From Hellea sp042093735 (GTDB lineage Bacteria; Pseudomonadota; Alphaproteobacteria; Caulobacterales; Maricaulaceae): 64,000 bases of DNA. The DNA is taken from positions 11,586 through 75,585 of the forward strand of contig JBELEM010000005.1 in the NCBI GenBank assembly GCA_042093735.1, in the 5' to 3' direction. Of this stretch, positions 1-9,253 are shown in pieces. The notes beneath the pieces are model-generated. The model was given only the letters and a program-made list of their open reading frames with translations, searched no databases and was not told where the DNA came from. The translations under genes were made by a program, and so were the position numbers. How positions within the stretch are numbered: the first letter of the stretch is position 1; each line of letters starts with the position of its first letter.

Positions 1-711
1 AGCCTGGCCAAGAGCAGAGGTTGCAACCTGAGGGGTAATTTTTGAAAAATCAGGAGTAAACATAAACGTTAACGCTTTTCCTGTACCGCCCGAGGGAATG
101 CTAGTGATAACAGAATAAGCTGCCAAACATATAAGAAGCAAAAAGAATAATGGCATCAATAAGCGTGCGGCGGTCTCTATACCTTTATTAACACCGCGAG
201 CGACTAACCATATTGTTAACAAGGCGAATAATAGAAAATGAGGCATAACACTTGTTGGTTCATTTAGCATAGTTCCAAACTGTTCTGATATTAGTTCAGG
301 GGTTTGATCAGAGAACGAATTACCCAAAAATCTAACTAAATAATTCAGAACCCAAGCAGCTACAACGCAATAAAAACTAACAATTAAAAAGGATGCCATC
401 ATTCCAAGCCAAGCACCTGCACTCCATAACCTAGAAACCCCACTACGGACAGCTAAGTCATTTTGTGAACCAACTGCACTAGCGGACTGGCCTGCCCGGC
501 CAATAATAAATTCACTCATTAATACAGGTATTCCAACAAAAATAATGCATGCCACATAAATAATTAGAAATGCTGCACCACCATTGGTGCCTAGTTCAGC
601 TGAAAATCTCCAAAGATTTCCTAATCCAACAGACGAGCCAACCGCAGCCATTGTAAATGCAAATTTTGATGACCATTGCGCTGTGCCAACAGAAGCCATA
701 TTATTCCCCAT
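1..711 (-). CDS. Sodium-dependent transporter, NSS family (N-terminal part, truncated by window)
   Basis: Inner-membrane Na+-coupled symporter of the neurotransmitter:sodium symporter (LeuT/SNF) family, probably importing an amino acid or related small solute; the substrate cannot be told. The first 237 codons are present and the frame is open to the window edge. Residues about 15-34 carry the family hallmark of TM1, AAVGSSVGLGNLWRF, whose unwound part binds Na+ and substrate in LeuT. The later GTNGGAAFLIIY and GIPVLMSEFIIGR stretches also match the family, and the rest is a run of hydrophobic helices. ATG at 711 is used; an in-frame ATG at 699 is possible. It lies downstream of rodA on the same strand, separated by 111 bp without an obvious terminator. 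Confidence 0.9.
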   Translation of the reverse strand, partial: MGNNMASVGTAQWSSKFAFTMAAVGSSVGLGNLWRFSAELGTNGGAAFLIIYVACIIFVGIPVLMSEFIIGRAGQSASAVGSQNDLAVRSGVSRLWSAGAWLGMMASFLIVSFYCVVAAWVLNYLVRFLGNSFSDQTPELISEQFGTMLNEPTSVMPHFLLFALLTIWLVARGVNKGIETAARLLMPLFFLLLICLAAYSVITSIPSGGTGKALTFMFTPDFSKITPQVATSALGQA

Positions 712-822
712 GTAAATACCTAAGAAGTTTACTTAAGCTTTTAAACAGAACGGTCAAGTTCAGTACTGTTACTTTTTTATAATAAAATTGAGACTAACCA
801 TAGGTACATTTTTTAATTTAAT

Positions 823-1977
823 TCAATTCTTAAATTTACTAGATGGTAATTTTGAGTCCCTATTAATATATGCGGACAAGATTAAACCAAAACCCGTCAT
901 TACGGTAAGGAGAACTGTACCCCCATAAGATATCAAAGGCAAAGGCACACCAACAACGGGAGCTAACCCCATAATCATTGCTAAATTTATAAATATGTAA
1001 AGTGCAAAAGTAATTGTAAATCCGAGTATTAAAAGCTTTGAATACACTTGTTTACATTGGACTGATAACCACACACATATACCAATAATAACCATATACG
1101 TTGCAATAACTGACAAACTACCAACAAAACCGAATTCTTCACCTATTACTGTAAATATAAAATCTGTTCTGTTTTCAGGAACATATTCGAGCTGACGTTG
1201 TGTGCCACTCATAAAGCCCTTACCATTGAATCCTCCACTGCCTAGTGCAATTTTAGACTGAATAATATGATAACTTGCCCCGCTAGGATCATGGGTTGGA
1301 TCCAAAAAAGTCAAAATGCGTTCACGTTGGTAAGCTTGTAACCCAAAAATAAAAAACAAAGGAATGGAAATAACAGAAAAAATTAAAAAACTAGCTAATA
1401 AACGCCATTTAATACCCGCTAAAAAAATAATCGAAAAACCTGTTGCTGCTACTAATAATGTAGTACCTAGGTCTGGCTGACGCATAATGAAAAACATTGG
1501 AACAAATATGATTAAAAATGCTCCCGACAAGCCGTAAATGCTTGATACGCGCCACCTTGGAAGATCATGATAAAAACGTGATAGCGCCAAAACAATAGCT
1601 AATTTCATTATCTCAGAGGGCTGTATTCTCGCTAATTGGTAATTTACTATTTGCAAATCTACCCATCTCTTTGACCCATTCACTGTGACGCCCATCAAAT
1701 CGACAGAAATTAAAAGAACTAAAACCACTACATAAAAGGGATAAGATATTGTGTACCATAATCTTAAATCTATTATTGCAACAAACAACATAAAAAAAAT
1801 AGCAGAAATCATCCGATAAAAATGCTGTCCAGCTCCGCTTTGCCAATCGCCTCCGGTAGCCGCATAAATCATGGCAACGCCTAAAAGTCCCAATCCAAAA
1901 ATTAAAACGACTAACAACCAATTAATCTCTGATAACTTGGAGGTTGTATTTTTGTAATCTAAAAGTAGATTATACAT
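823..1977 (-). CDS. rodA: Peptidoglycan glycosyltransferase RodA (SEDS)
   Basis: Polytopic SEDS protein that polymerises lipid II into glycan strands for the elongasome together with PBP2. About ten hydrophobic segments are visible. The conserved RQPDLGTT motif is near residue 167, and the extracellular loop ENRTDFIF holds the invariant Asp near residue 272. The ATG at 1977 is preferred because it overlaps the mrdA stop by 8 bases, giving coupling. An upstream in-frame ATG at 2022 would add 15 residues and extend deep into mrdA. It is the last gene of mreB-mreC-mreD-mrdA-rodA. Length (384 aa) is normal for the family. Confidence 0.96.
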   Translation of the reverse strand: MYNLLLDYKNTTSKLSEINWLLVVLIFGLGLLGVAMIYAATGGDWQSGAGQHFYRMISAIFFMLFVAIIDLRLWYTISYPFYVVVLVLLISVDLMGVTVNGSKRWVDLQIVNYQLARIQPSEIMKLAIVLALSRFYHDLPRWRVSSIYGLSGAFLIIFVPMFFIMRQPDLGTTLLVAATGFSIIFLAGIKWRLLASFLIFSVISIPLFFIFGLQAYQRERILTFLDPTHDPSGASYHIIQSKIALGSGGFNGKGFMSGTQRQLEYVPENRTDFIFTVIGEEFGFVGSLSVIATYMVIIGICVWLSVQCKQVYSKLLILGFTITFALYIFINLAMIMGLAPVVGVPLPLISYGGTVLLTVMTGFGLILSAYINRDSKLPSSKFKN

Positions 1978-3832
1978 TAGTAGCAATCGAGCTTTTAATT
2001 TCTTTAACCGCCGGAACACCATCTCTTAATAATGCAGTTTTTAGAATACTTCTTGAGATCTCTATAGCTCTCTTGGACCCTGTTCCACCGTGCTCAACCA
2101 AACAGCTAACTGCAAATCGAGGCTTTTTGAAAGGTGCATAACCGACAAATAAATTATGATCTCGCAATTTCCACGGCAGATCCTCATCTTTTCTTAATTT
2201 AGAACGCCGTTCTTGTTCAGATATTCCTCTTACTTGACCAGTCCCTGTTTTACCTGCAATTTGCAATTTTCCTAATCCTAATCCATATTTTTTATAAGCC
2301 GTTCCCCCTGGCTCCTCACAGACGGCCAGCATAGATTTTTGTACAAAAGCGATATGAGAGGGGTCGATATCAAGACTTTTAAATTTTGATAGGTTTTGCC
2401 CGATGATTAAATTAGGTGTCAAAGAGGCCTTACCGTTTGCTAGACGTGCAACCATCACAGCCATTTGGAGGGGTGTCGATAATACAAACCCTTGGCCTAT
2501 AGAAGCGTTGAGTGTGTCTCCAACTTTCCAGTTATCACCTAATTTTAATTTCTTCCATTTAGGGTCAGGCATTATCCCTGATTTAAGGCCATTTAAACCG
2601 ATATTAAATTTTTCACCGAACCCAAGTTTTCGACCCATAGATGCAATGTTTTCTATACCTACTTTTTGGCTTAATTCATAAAAATAAACATCACATGAAT
2701 TTTTCAAAGCATCTCGCATATTAACAGGGCCATGCCCCCCGCGTTTCCAGCAATGAAAAGTACGATTTCCTAAATTAACTTTTTGGCGGCATATTATCTT
2801 TTCTCTAGTTTCAATGATACCACCTTCCAAAGCAGCGAGCATAACAACCATCTTAAAGGTTGATGCTGGCGGATAACCTCCTGCTAAAACTTTATTGTAT
2901 TGAGGGCGCCTTTCATCATTATTAAGTTCATCCATCTGCTTTTGAGTAATTCCTGAAACAAAAAGATTTCCATTAAAAGTTGGCATCGATAACATTGTCC
3001 TAATCTCTCCTGTAAGGACATCCATAACAACTATTCCACCGCTATCATTACCAAAGAGTTCAGCTGCTTTTTTTTGCAATTCAGAGTCAAGAGTTAACCA
3101 AATATCTTGTCCATTTTTAGGCGCATCATTACCATCAGGAAACTCTCTTACAATCCGGCCTGAAGCATTTACTTCAACTTTAAGCTTTCCTGCTCTGCCT
3201 CGGAGTAATTTGTCAGCGCTACTTTCAATACCGGTTTTACCGATTTTAAAAGAAGGTTGCTTTAATAATGGATCATTATCATCTAGCAGATCTCTAGCAC
3301 TTGGCGATCCAACATATCCGATTGTGTGAGAAAAAAGACCATCATTAGGGTAAGACCTTCCCAGACCAACTTGGGGAATTACCCCAGGGAAATCAGGTGT
3401 TTTAAAATTTAGCCTTGAAAAGGTACCCCAATCTAAATTTTCTTTGATTAGAACAGGAACAAAACTAGCGTGCTTATTTATATTTTTTTTTATCCGAGTT
3501 ATATTGGAAGTACTAAGCGATAATATTTGCTTCAGCTTTAACAAAGTAGCCTCAATATCTTTTACTCTTTCCGGTATGAGTACTAGACTGAAGTTTTGAC
3601 TATTTATTGCCAAATTATTTCCGTACCTATCAAGTATGCGTCCACGGGAAGGAATGGTTATATTAAAGTTAAATCTATTATCATCAGAGAGAGCTCTATA
3701 ATCTTCGGCTTTTAAAATTTGCAAATAGTAAAGTCGACTACTCAAAACACCGAATACTCCAGCCCCCAAAGAACCCAATAAAGCTGCCCTGCGGTTTATG
3801 GAAACTAGATTATGTCTGTCACTGTCACCCAT
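1970..3832 (-). CDS. mrdA: Penicillin-binding protein 2 (peptidoglycan DD-transpeptidase MrdA)
   Basis: Class B PBP that cross-links peptidoglycan during cell elongation as the partner of RodA. It has an N-terminal signal-anchor helix (about residues 16-38), a PBP dimerisation/pedestal domain, and a C-terminal transpeptidase domain. The active-site motifs are visible: S324-TFK, SCD at 379-381 (the SxN-equivalent, which is SSD in E. coli PBP2) and KTG at 528-530. Its 620 residues are usual for MrdA. The start codon overlaps the mreD stop by one base (TAATG), and its stop overlaps rodA, so the three genes are translationally coupled. Confidence 0.97.
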   Translation of the reverse strand: MGDSDRHNLVSINRRAALLGSLGAGVFGVLSSRLYYLQILKAEDYRALSDDNRFNFNITIPSRGRILDRYGNNLAINSQNFSLVLIPERVKDIEATLLKLKQILSLSTSNITRIKKNINKHASFVPVLIKENLDWGTFSRLNFKTPDFPGVIPQVGLGRSYPNDGLFSHTIGYVGSPSARDLLDDNDPLLKQPSFKIGKTGIESSADKLLRGRAGKLKVEVNASGRIVREFPDGNDAPKNGQDIWLTLDSELQKKAAELFGNDSGGIVVMDVLTGEIRTMLSMPTFNGNLFVSGITQKQMDELNNDERRPQYNKVLAGGYPPASTFKMVVMLAALEGGIIETREKIICRQKVNLGNRTFHCWKRGGHGPVNMRDALKNSCDVYFYELSQKVGIENIASMGRKLGFGEKFNIGLNGLKSGIMPDPKWKKLKLGDNWKVGDTLNASIGQGFVLSTPLQMAVMVARLANGKASLTPNLIIGQNLSKFKSLDIDPSHIAFVQKSMLAVCEEPGGTAYKKYGLGLGKLQIAGKTGTGQVRGISEQERRSKLRKDEDLPWKLRDHNLFVGYAPFKKPRFAVSCLVEHGGTGSKRAIEISRSILKTALLRDGVPAVKEIKSSIATNV

Positions 3833-4359
3833 TAAATTAAATCACGAAGGAATTGGTCTATAAATATTTTCTTTAACAAATGTCTCAAGCCATAGGCTAA
3901 TGGAAAAAGACAAGTTGCTATGGCTGATTGGATAATTAAGGGCATTACTCTTGGTGGATAATCTATTGAAAACCAAACAAAAAAATAAATCAGAATTGAT
4001 GAAAAAAATAATAATAAAAACCATGAAGAAAAAGCAGTACTAAAAACTAAAGGCTTTAATCTCATGTGGGGCTTAAATACTGCAAAGTTAATTAAAAATA
4101 TCAGAGACCACAAACCCAACGGTCCAGAAGAAATAATATCAAGAAGCAAACCAAATATAAATATTATACAAATTGATGTTATTATTTTATCTGTACGCGG
4201 CCATGTGCAAATCCCTATCAAAGGTAAATAAATAAAATTTATTACTGTATTAAAAGCATTAAAACTAGATACAGATAATAATGCTAAAATTAACATTAGT
4301 AATGACCCTACCAATAAACCTCCGCGAGCAAAAGGCTGTGAAACTGGATGTAATGGCAT
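3832..4359 (-). CDS. mreD: Rod shape-determining protein MreD
   Basis: Small integral membrane component of the elongasome that connects MreC and the PBP2/RodA synthase to MreB filaments. It is a 175-residue protein made almost entirely of hydrophobic segments with the GLLLDIISSGPLGLWSL stretch typical of MreD. Sequence conservation in this family is low, so the call leans on position between mreC (2-bp gap) and mrdA (1-base overlap). It continues through several membrane helices to a basic C-terminal tail. Confidence 0.88.
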   Translation of the reverse strand: MPLHPVSQPFARGGLLVGSLLMLILALLSVSSFNAFNTVINFIYLPLIGICTWPRTDKIITSICIIFIFGLLLDIISSGPLGLWSLIFLINFAVFKPHMRLKPLVFSTAFSSWFLLLFFSSILIYFFVWFSIDYPPRVMPLIIQSAIATCLFPLAYGLRHLLKKIFIDQFLRDLI

Positions 4360-4361
4360 AA

Positions 4362-5249
4362 TTAAAACCCCTTCGAAATACTTGCCAAATCATGGGTAGA
4401 GTTACCTTGAATTTCGGTTTGAGATATTGGGGTTTCAATGGGATTATAATGAGTTACTAGGATCCAATCTACAGTTTTACTATTAGTGTTTAAATCAACA
4501 ACTATTTTTCCCGTCGCGTCTTTTATTACAGTGCCAACCTCCAAACCGGGGGGAAGCATGCCTCCGTCACCAGAAGTTAATACCGTATCCCCTTCAATCC
4601 AACCCTCGTAGTTACTGGCAAATATTAGATTAGGAAAATCATCATTATTACCTGCTAAAATAGCTCGTGAATTAGAACGCAGAGACATAACTGAAATACG
4701 ACTATTAATATCACTTAAAAGCAATACTCTAGAAGAATTTTTTCCTACGCGTTGCACGTGACCGTAAAGACCGTCGACCGTGCTAACAGCATATCCTTTT
4801 TGGATGTTACTTTTTTTACCCACATCAATTAATGATGACCGTACAAATGGACTATTAACTTCCCCATAAGAACGTGCAACAGTTTGTACTTTAGTTTTGT
4901 TTGTCTCATTAGAAGAATTTAACAACTGTTCAAGTCTTGATAGCTTGAGCTCCATTATTCGAGACTCTTTTTGATAGTCTCTTAATTTATACAACTCATC
5001 TCTTAAGGCTTTATTTTCTGAAAAGGCCTTAGATCTTTCAACGAAAGCGCTAGATACATTTTCAATCATGCTTATTGGTATGGAAAGAAACTTAATACCA
5101 GGAGAAGCAATGGCTTCAACGTTTGATCTTGTTTGTAAGAATATTGTTTGTGAGCCACGATCAGATATAAACAAAGCACCTGCCAAAATTAGTGCAATAA
5201 TTAAAGCTATATTTGACGCCGTTGTACTATTTGAATTGCCTCCTAACAT
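4362..5249 (-). CDS. mreC: Rod shape-determining protein MreC
   Basis: Bitopic periplasmic scaffold of the elongasome that activates PBP2. One N-terminal membrane helix (about residues 14-32) is followed by a charged coiled-coil region (about 65-115) that mediates dimerisation, then the beta-rich MreC domain. The stretch GYAVSTVDGLYGHVQRVG and the later TSGDGGMLPPGLEVG are recognisable family blocks. The start is uncertain: ATG at 5249 is chosen, but a TTG at 5261 sits close behind a GGGGAG sequence. It follows mreB by about 33 bp in the same operon. Confidence 0.92.
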   Translation of the reverse strand: MLGGNSNSTTASNIALIIALILAGALFISDRGSQTIFLQTRSNVEAIASPGIKFLSIPISMIENVSSAFVERSKAFSENKALRDELYKLRDYQKESRIMELKLSRLEQLLNSSNETNKTKVQTVARSYGEVNSPFVRSSLIDVGKKSNIQKGYAVSTVDGLYGHVQRVGKNSSRVLLLSDINSRISVMSLRSNSRAILAGNNDDFPNLIFASNYEGWIEGDTVLTSGDGGMLPPGLEVGTVIKDATGKIVVDLNTNSKTVDWILVTHYNPIETPISQTEIQGNSTHDLASISKGF

Positions 5250-5282
5250 ACTCTGAAGCAAAGGCTCCCCAATAAAATAACT

Positions 5283-6326
5283 TTAAACACCACTCGACAA
5301 AACACTTTTCCATTTAGTCAAGTTTTCAACAACAAACCCAGAACCTCGGACTACACATGACAACGGATCATCAGCAATTGAGACAGGTAGTCCAGTTCGG
5401 TTTCGCAATTCAACATCTAAATTTCTAAGCAAGGCCCCGCCGCCTGTAAGCATAATTCCCTTGTCAACGATATCTGCTGCTAACTCAGGTGGTGTTGCTT
5501 CAAGAGCACTTTTTACAGCTTCTACTATTTGCTCAACTGGCTCAGCTAAACTTTCAGCTATCATGGCCTCAGTAACACGTATTTCTCTAGGAATGCCATT
5601 CATTAAATCGCGCCCTTTAATTTGCACCATCATTCCCTCATTGTCATCTGGCATAGTTGCAGACCCTATTTCTTTTTTAACCCTTTCGGCAGACATTTCA
5701 CCCAGAAGCAGATTAGTAGTACGGCGCACATATTGTATTATAGACTCATCCATTACATCCCCACCCACTCTTACTGATCGTGAATAGACAATTCCATCAA
5801 GAGACAATACAGCGACTTCTGTTGTGCCGCCACCGATATCAACTACCATAGATCCTGAAGGCTCATGTATTGGCAGGCCTGCACCTAATGCTGCGGCCAT
5901 AGGTTCTTCAATCAAATAAACCCGTTTTGCACCTGCTTGTTCAGCTGACTGGTGAATTGCCCTTCTTTCAACAGCAGTAGCCCCTGAGGGAACACAAATT
6001 ACTACATGTGGCTTACGAAGAATAAAAGACGACTTATTTACCTTTTTGATAAAGGTACTTATCATAGCTTCAGCTACCTCAAAATCTGCAATAACTCCGT
6101 CTTTCATGGGCCTAATGGCTTCAATATGAGCTGGTGTTCGCCCAAGCATATTACTAGCTTCTTTACCAACGGCATGTACAACTTTTCTGCCGTTTCTATT
6201 GGAAAATGCAACCACGGAGGGCTCATTCAAAACGACGTCTTGGCCCTTAGCATAAACCAGCGTGTTTGCAGTACCAAGGTCTATGGCTATGTCAGATGAA
6301 ATAGTACTCGTAAGAAAAGAAAACAT
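5283..6326 (-). CDS. mreB: Rod shape-determining protein MreB (bacterial actin)
   Basis: Cytoplasmic ATP-binding actin homologue that forms membrane-associated filaments and positions the elongation machinery. The phosphate-1 motif DLGTANT is at residues 17-23, the phosphate-2 region is VVDIGGGTTEVAVLSL, and the adenosine motif is GIMLTGGGALL. Its 347 residues match the family. It is the first gene of the rod operon; the 95-bp space upstream (6327-6421) should hold the promoter, but no convincing -35/-10 pair with good spacing could be fixed there. Confidence 0.98.
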   Translation of the reverse strand: MFSFLTSTISSDIAIDLGTANTLVYAKGQDVVLNEPSVVAFSNRNGRKVVHAVGKEASNMLGRTPAHIEAIRPMKDGVIADFEVAEAMISTFIKKVNKSSFILRKPHVVICVPSGATAVERRAIHQSAEQAGAKRVYLIEEPMAAALGAGLPIHEPSGSMVVDIGGGTTEVAVLSLDGIVYSRSVRVGGDVMDESIIQYVRRTTNLLLGEMSAERVKKEIGSATMPDDNEGMMVQIKGRDLMNGIPREIRVTEAMIAESLAEPVEQIVEAVKSALEATPPELAADIVDKGIMLTGGGALLRNLDVELRNRTGLPVSIADDPLSCVVRGSGFVVENLTKWKSVLSSGV

Positions 6327-6421
6327 GTCTGCCTAACATTAAGATTATTTATATAACTTGACAATGCTTTTTGCAGAACAAAAAAGCAAGCACATCATAT
6401 AGAAGTTTTTCTAATTATCTA

Positions 6422-7126
6422 TCATTTTTTAAAAATATCTTTAGAATTAGAAAGTTTCTTTTTCATGAGTACAAAAATTAAGATAATTAAAGCTATAATA
6501 ATTATTGCTAAGGAAATAAGTTTTCCTTCAGGTACTAATAGAATTCCATTAGACAGGAGGGCTAAGATTAAAATTTTAGGAATAATTCCTAAACCCGTAC
6601 CAATTAAGAATGGGATGAACTTTATCGATGAAGCACCTGCAGCCATATTAATTAAAATAAAAGGCCCACTAGGAAATAATCTAACAATAAAACTACTATA
6701 GAGACTATTCTTATTTAAAAAACGTTTAAAATAAAGCATTTTTTTACCATTGTATCGGTTTATTCTTTCATGACCCAGCCAATAACCAATGATGAAATCT
6801 AGTGCAGCAGAAATGAGTGTTGATACCCATGAATAAAACGCACCAATATAGGGTCCAAATACAAATACAGAACCACTAATTAAAACCCATTGAGGAACAC
6901 CAAAAAAAGCTAAAATACAAAAAATTATTATGGTTACAGGTAAAGCAAAAGATGTACCCTTAACTTCTGAGAAGATGTCACTAATTTTACCAGAAGTTAA
7001 AAATAAAGGATCTAAATAACTAAAAACTAGGACCAGTAATATAAAGGTGAGAAAAATAATAGTTTTTACTGGTAAAGCAAACTTATTCATATGCTTAAAA
7101 ATAAGTTTAAAGAAAGATATTTTCAT
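6422..7126 (-). CDS. TVP38/TMEM64-like VTT-domain membrane protein
   Basis: Polytopic inner-membrane protein of the DedA-like VTT (SNARE-associated) superfamily, whose members are implicated in lipid scrambling or membrane homeostasis; the exact role is unknown. The block with FFGVPQWVLISGSVFVFGP and the later VRLFPSGPFILINMAAG are the two re-entrant VTT motifs with conserved Phe/Pro/Gly. ATG at 7126 is preferred, because the longer frame from a TTG at 7210 starts inside the miaA stop and adds a basic, low-complexity leader. The C-terminus ends in a strongly hydrophobic helix and a short Lys-rich tail. Confidence 0.8.
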   Translation of the reverse strand: MKISFFKLIFKHMNKFALPVKTIIFLTFILLVLVFSYLDPLFLTSGKISDIFSEVKGTSFALPVTIIIFCILAFFGVPQWVLISGSVFVFGPYIGAFYSWVSTLISAALDFIIGYWLGHERINRYNGKKMLYFKRFLNKNSLYSSFIVRLFPSGPFILINMAAGASSIKFIPFLIGTGLGIIPKILILALLSNGILLVPEGKLISLAIIIIALIILIFVLMKKKLSNSKDIFKK

Positions 7127-7206
7127 ATATTTTTTATCTCTTCTGCAGTAAAGTTCAATGAAGTTTACAATAAAGTTAATTAACCTCTCTATTTTGCAGA
7201 TCAATG

Positions 7207-8121
7207 TCAAACTTTATGAGGTATTGTCTCCTCAAAATTTTTCATTTGGACTTCAGTTTTTATTTCATTCCAATTTTTCAGTTGCCCCCTAAACCAAGTA
7301 AATTGTCGTTTAGCGAAACGGCGACTATTTCTCTTGGCAAGATCAACAGCTTCATCCAAGCTAATGTCACCGCTAAAGTATGGAAAGAACTCTCTCAAAC
7401 CTATAGCTTTCATAATTGGTAAGCTTGGATCAATATTTTTAGTAAAAATGCGCTCTGCTTCATTAAGTAAACCTTTTTTCATCATTAAATCAAATCGGTT
7501 ATTAATTGCATCATAAAGCTTTTGTCTTTCAGGCAGAAGAACTGCGCAATGACAAAAAATTCTAGGAACAACGGGTTTAGTATTTTCATGCCAAAAACTA
7601 ATAGGCTTGTTGGTGACTTTATATACGTTTATAATACGCATCAATCGATGAGGGTCCTTTCCAAGAACTCGACTTGCTGCTTTTGGGTCTAACTTTTCTG
7701 CTAAATTCCTCAAACCTTCAACACCATTTTGTTCTTGAAATTTATTTGTCTCCAATATGACATCAGATGGAATACTTGGAATCTTTGCAATTCCTTCAAT
7801 TAAAGATTTAAAATAAAGACCTGTACCGCCTGTAAGTATTGGGCTTTTTCCTCGTGCTAAAGTATCTACAATTAAACTTTCAACCTCTGATATCCAATTC
7901 CCAACCGAGTATCTAAAATTACTATCTACATGACCAAATAGATGGTGAGGCACACTTAACATTTCAGATCTACTTGGTCTTGCACTTATAATGTTTAACT
8001 CTGAGTAAACTTGTAGTGCATCAGTATTAATGATTTCTCCACCAAAAGATTTAGCTATTTGAATAGCCCATGCACTTTTGCCGCTTGCCGTGGGTCCTGC
8101 AATACATATAATTGGTTTCAT
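7207..8121 (-). CDS. miaA: tRNA dimethylallyltransferase MiaA
   Basis: Adds the dimethylallyl group from DMAPP to N6 of A37 in tRNAs reading UNN codons, the first step towards ms2i6A. The P-loop GPTASGKS is at residues 8-15, the substrate loop is INTDALQVYSEL, and the conserved LTGGTGLYFKSL and PHRLMRIINVY blocks follow. The C-terminal RNA-contact motif appears as RNSRRFAKRQFTWFR. Length (304 aa) is normal. It is divergent from serB with only 18 bp between the two start codons, an arrangement common in Alphaproteobacteria for these two genes but unusually tight here. Confidence 0.97.
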   Translation of the reverse strand: MKPIICIAGPTASGKSAWAIQIAKSFGGEIINTDALQVYSELNIISARPSRSEMLSVPHHLFGHVDSNFRYSVGNWISEVESLIVDTLARGKSPILTGGTGLYFKSLIEGIAKIPSIPSDVILETNKFQEQNGVEGLRNLAEKLDPKAASRVLGKDPHRLMRIINVYKVTNKPISFWHENTKPVVPRIFCHCAVLLPERQKLYDAINNRFDLMMKKGLLNEAERIFTKNIDPSLPIMKAIGLREFFPYFSGDISLDEAVDLAKRNSRRFAKRQFTWFRGQLKNWNEIKTEVQMKNFEETIPHKV

Positions 8122-8139
8122 AAAAAAAAGAATCTCTCA

Positions 8140-9024
8140 ATGTCAATATCCAAACAATACACCATCACAATAGTACTAGCCCAAAGGAGTGCCAAGAAAT
8201 TTAAAATAGCAACGAGCTTAGCTGAAAATTTATCTCAAGTAAGGACTTTATCTGAAAATAAAGCATTCGAATACAGTATAAACAAAAAACCACTTAAATC
8301 CGAGATAAAACATATGCTTCAGACGAATGAAGTTCAAGCAGATATAAGCATAAGCAGCGATCCTCTAAGAAAAAAGAAATTATTAATTTGCGATATGGAT
8401 AGTACACTTATTGAGCAAGAATGTATTGATGAGTTAGCCGATTTTGCAGGCATGAAAATGCTAGTCTCTAAAATCACGGAAAGTGCTATGAATGGGGAAA
8501 TTAATTTTGAAGAGGCGCTAATTGAAAGAGTTAGATTACTTAAAAATTTAAATATATCGGTTCTAAAAAAATGCTTCCAGGAACGCATTACAATTAACAA
8601 AGGTGCTAAAGTTTTATGCCAAACCATGAAGGCTAATGGCGCTAAAACTGCTATAGTATCTGGCGGCTTTACTTTTTTTACTAGTAAAGTAGCACTTGCC
8701 TGTGGATTTGATACGCACAGCGCCAATGAACTAATTACAGTTAAGGGTATACTCACCGGAGAAGTAAAAAAACCTATTCTTGGAAGAACGGCTAAGTTAA
8801 ATACTCTTAATACCCTTTCAACTGATTTGGGCGGCTCACTTTCGGCTTTAGCAATAGGTGATGGAGCAAATGATTTAAGTATGATTAAAGCTGCAGGACT
8901 AGGTATCGCATACAAAGCAAAACAAATAGTAGCATCCGAAGCTCAATGTGAAATAAAATACACTGACTTAACATCTGCACTCTACTTTCAAGGTTACAGT
9001 GAGAGAGAGTTTATTAGCTGTTAA
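8140..9024 (+). CDS. serB: Phosphoserine phosphatase SerB
   Basis: HAD-family hydrolase that dephosphorylates O-phosphoserine in the last step of serine synthesis. The catalytic motif DMDSTLIEQECIDELA places the nucleophile Asp near residue 85 and the acid/base Asp near 87. Motif II is AIVSGGFTFFTSKVA and motif III/IV is AIGDGANDLSMIKAAGLGIA. An N-terminal region of about 80 residues precedes the HAD core, as in other proteobacterial SerB. ATG at 8140 is preferred; the frame upstream runs antisense into miaA. It is the only plus-strand gene between mreB and the VUT gene. Confidence 0.96.
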   Translation: MSISKQYTITIVLAQRSAKKFKIATSLAENLSQVRTLSENKAFEYSINKKPLKSEIKHMLQTNEVQADISISSDPLRKKKLLICDMDSTLIEQECIDELADFAGMKMLVSKITESAMNGEINFEEALIERVRLLKNLNISVLKKCFQERITINKGAKVLCQTMKANGAKTAIVSGGFTFFTSKVALACGFDTHSANELITVKGILTGEVKKPILGRTAKLNTLNTLSTDLGGSLSALAIGDGANDLSMIKAAGLGIAYKAKQIVASEAQCEIKYTDLTSALYFQGYSEREFISC

Positions 9025-9055
9025 ATACTCTTTTTTAAATTCTAGTATTCAGAGT

Positions 9056-9253
9056 TTAAGTAACTGTGAGGCCAATTACAATTATACCAGCGGCTACAGA
9101 TAAAAGCCCCCCCAAATGAAGAGACCTGTCATCTAGTTGTTCAAACATGCCGATGTACATTTTTCTCGTGGGTCCAGGAAGGATAGCCCAAATGAGGCCC
9201 TCAAAAAATAGAGTGCCTCCTATAGCGATTAGCACAATGGAAAATATTTCCAT
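9056..9253 (-). CDS. DUF2065 small membrane protein
   Basis: A 65-residue inner-membrane protein with two hydrophobic segments (about residues 4-24 and 45-63) around a short cytoplasmic or periplasmic loop containing GPTRKMYIGMFEQ. This matches the DUF2065 (YjeT) family that accompanies hflK-hflC in many Proteobacteria. Its ATG overlaps the hflC stop by one base, so it is translationally coupled to the HflKC operon. Function is not established. In many Alphaproteobacteria a DegP-type protease follows; here the operon ends and faces convergent serB. Confidence 0.82.
   Translation of the reverse strand: MEIFSIVLIAIGGTLFFEGLIWAILPGPTRKMYIGMFEQLDDRSLHLGGLLSVAAGIIVIGLTVT

Noticed and set aside
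823..2022. Longer RodA beginning at ATG 2022
   Set aside because: It would extend about 50 bases into mrdA; ATG 1977 overlaps the mrdA stop in the usual coupled manner and leaves a normal N-terminus.
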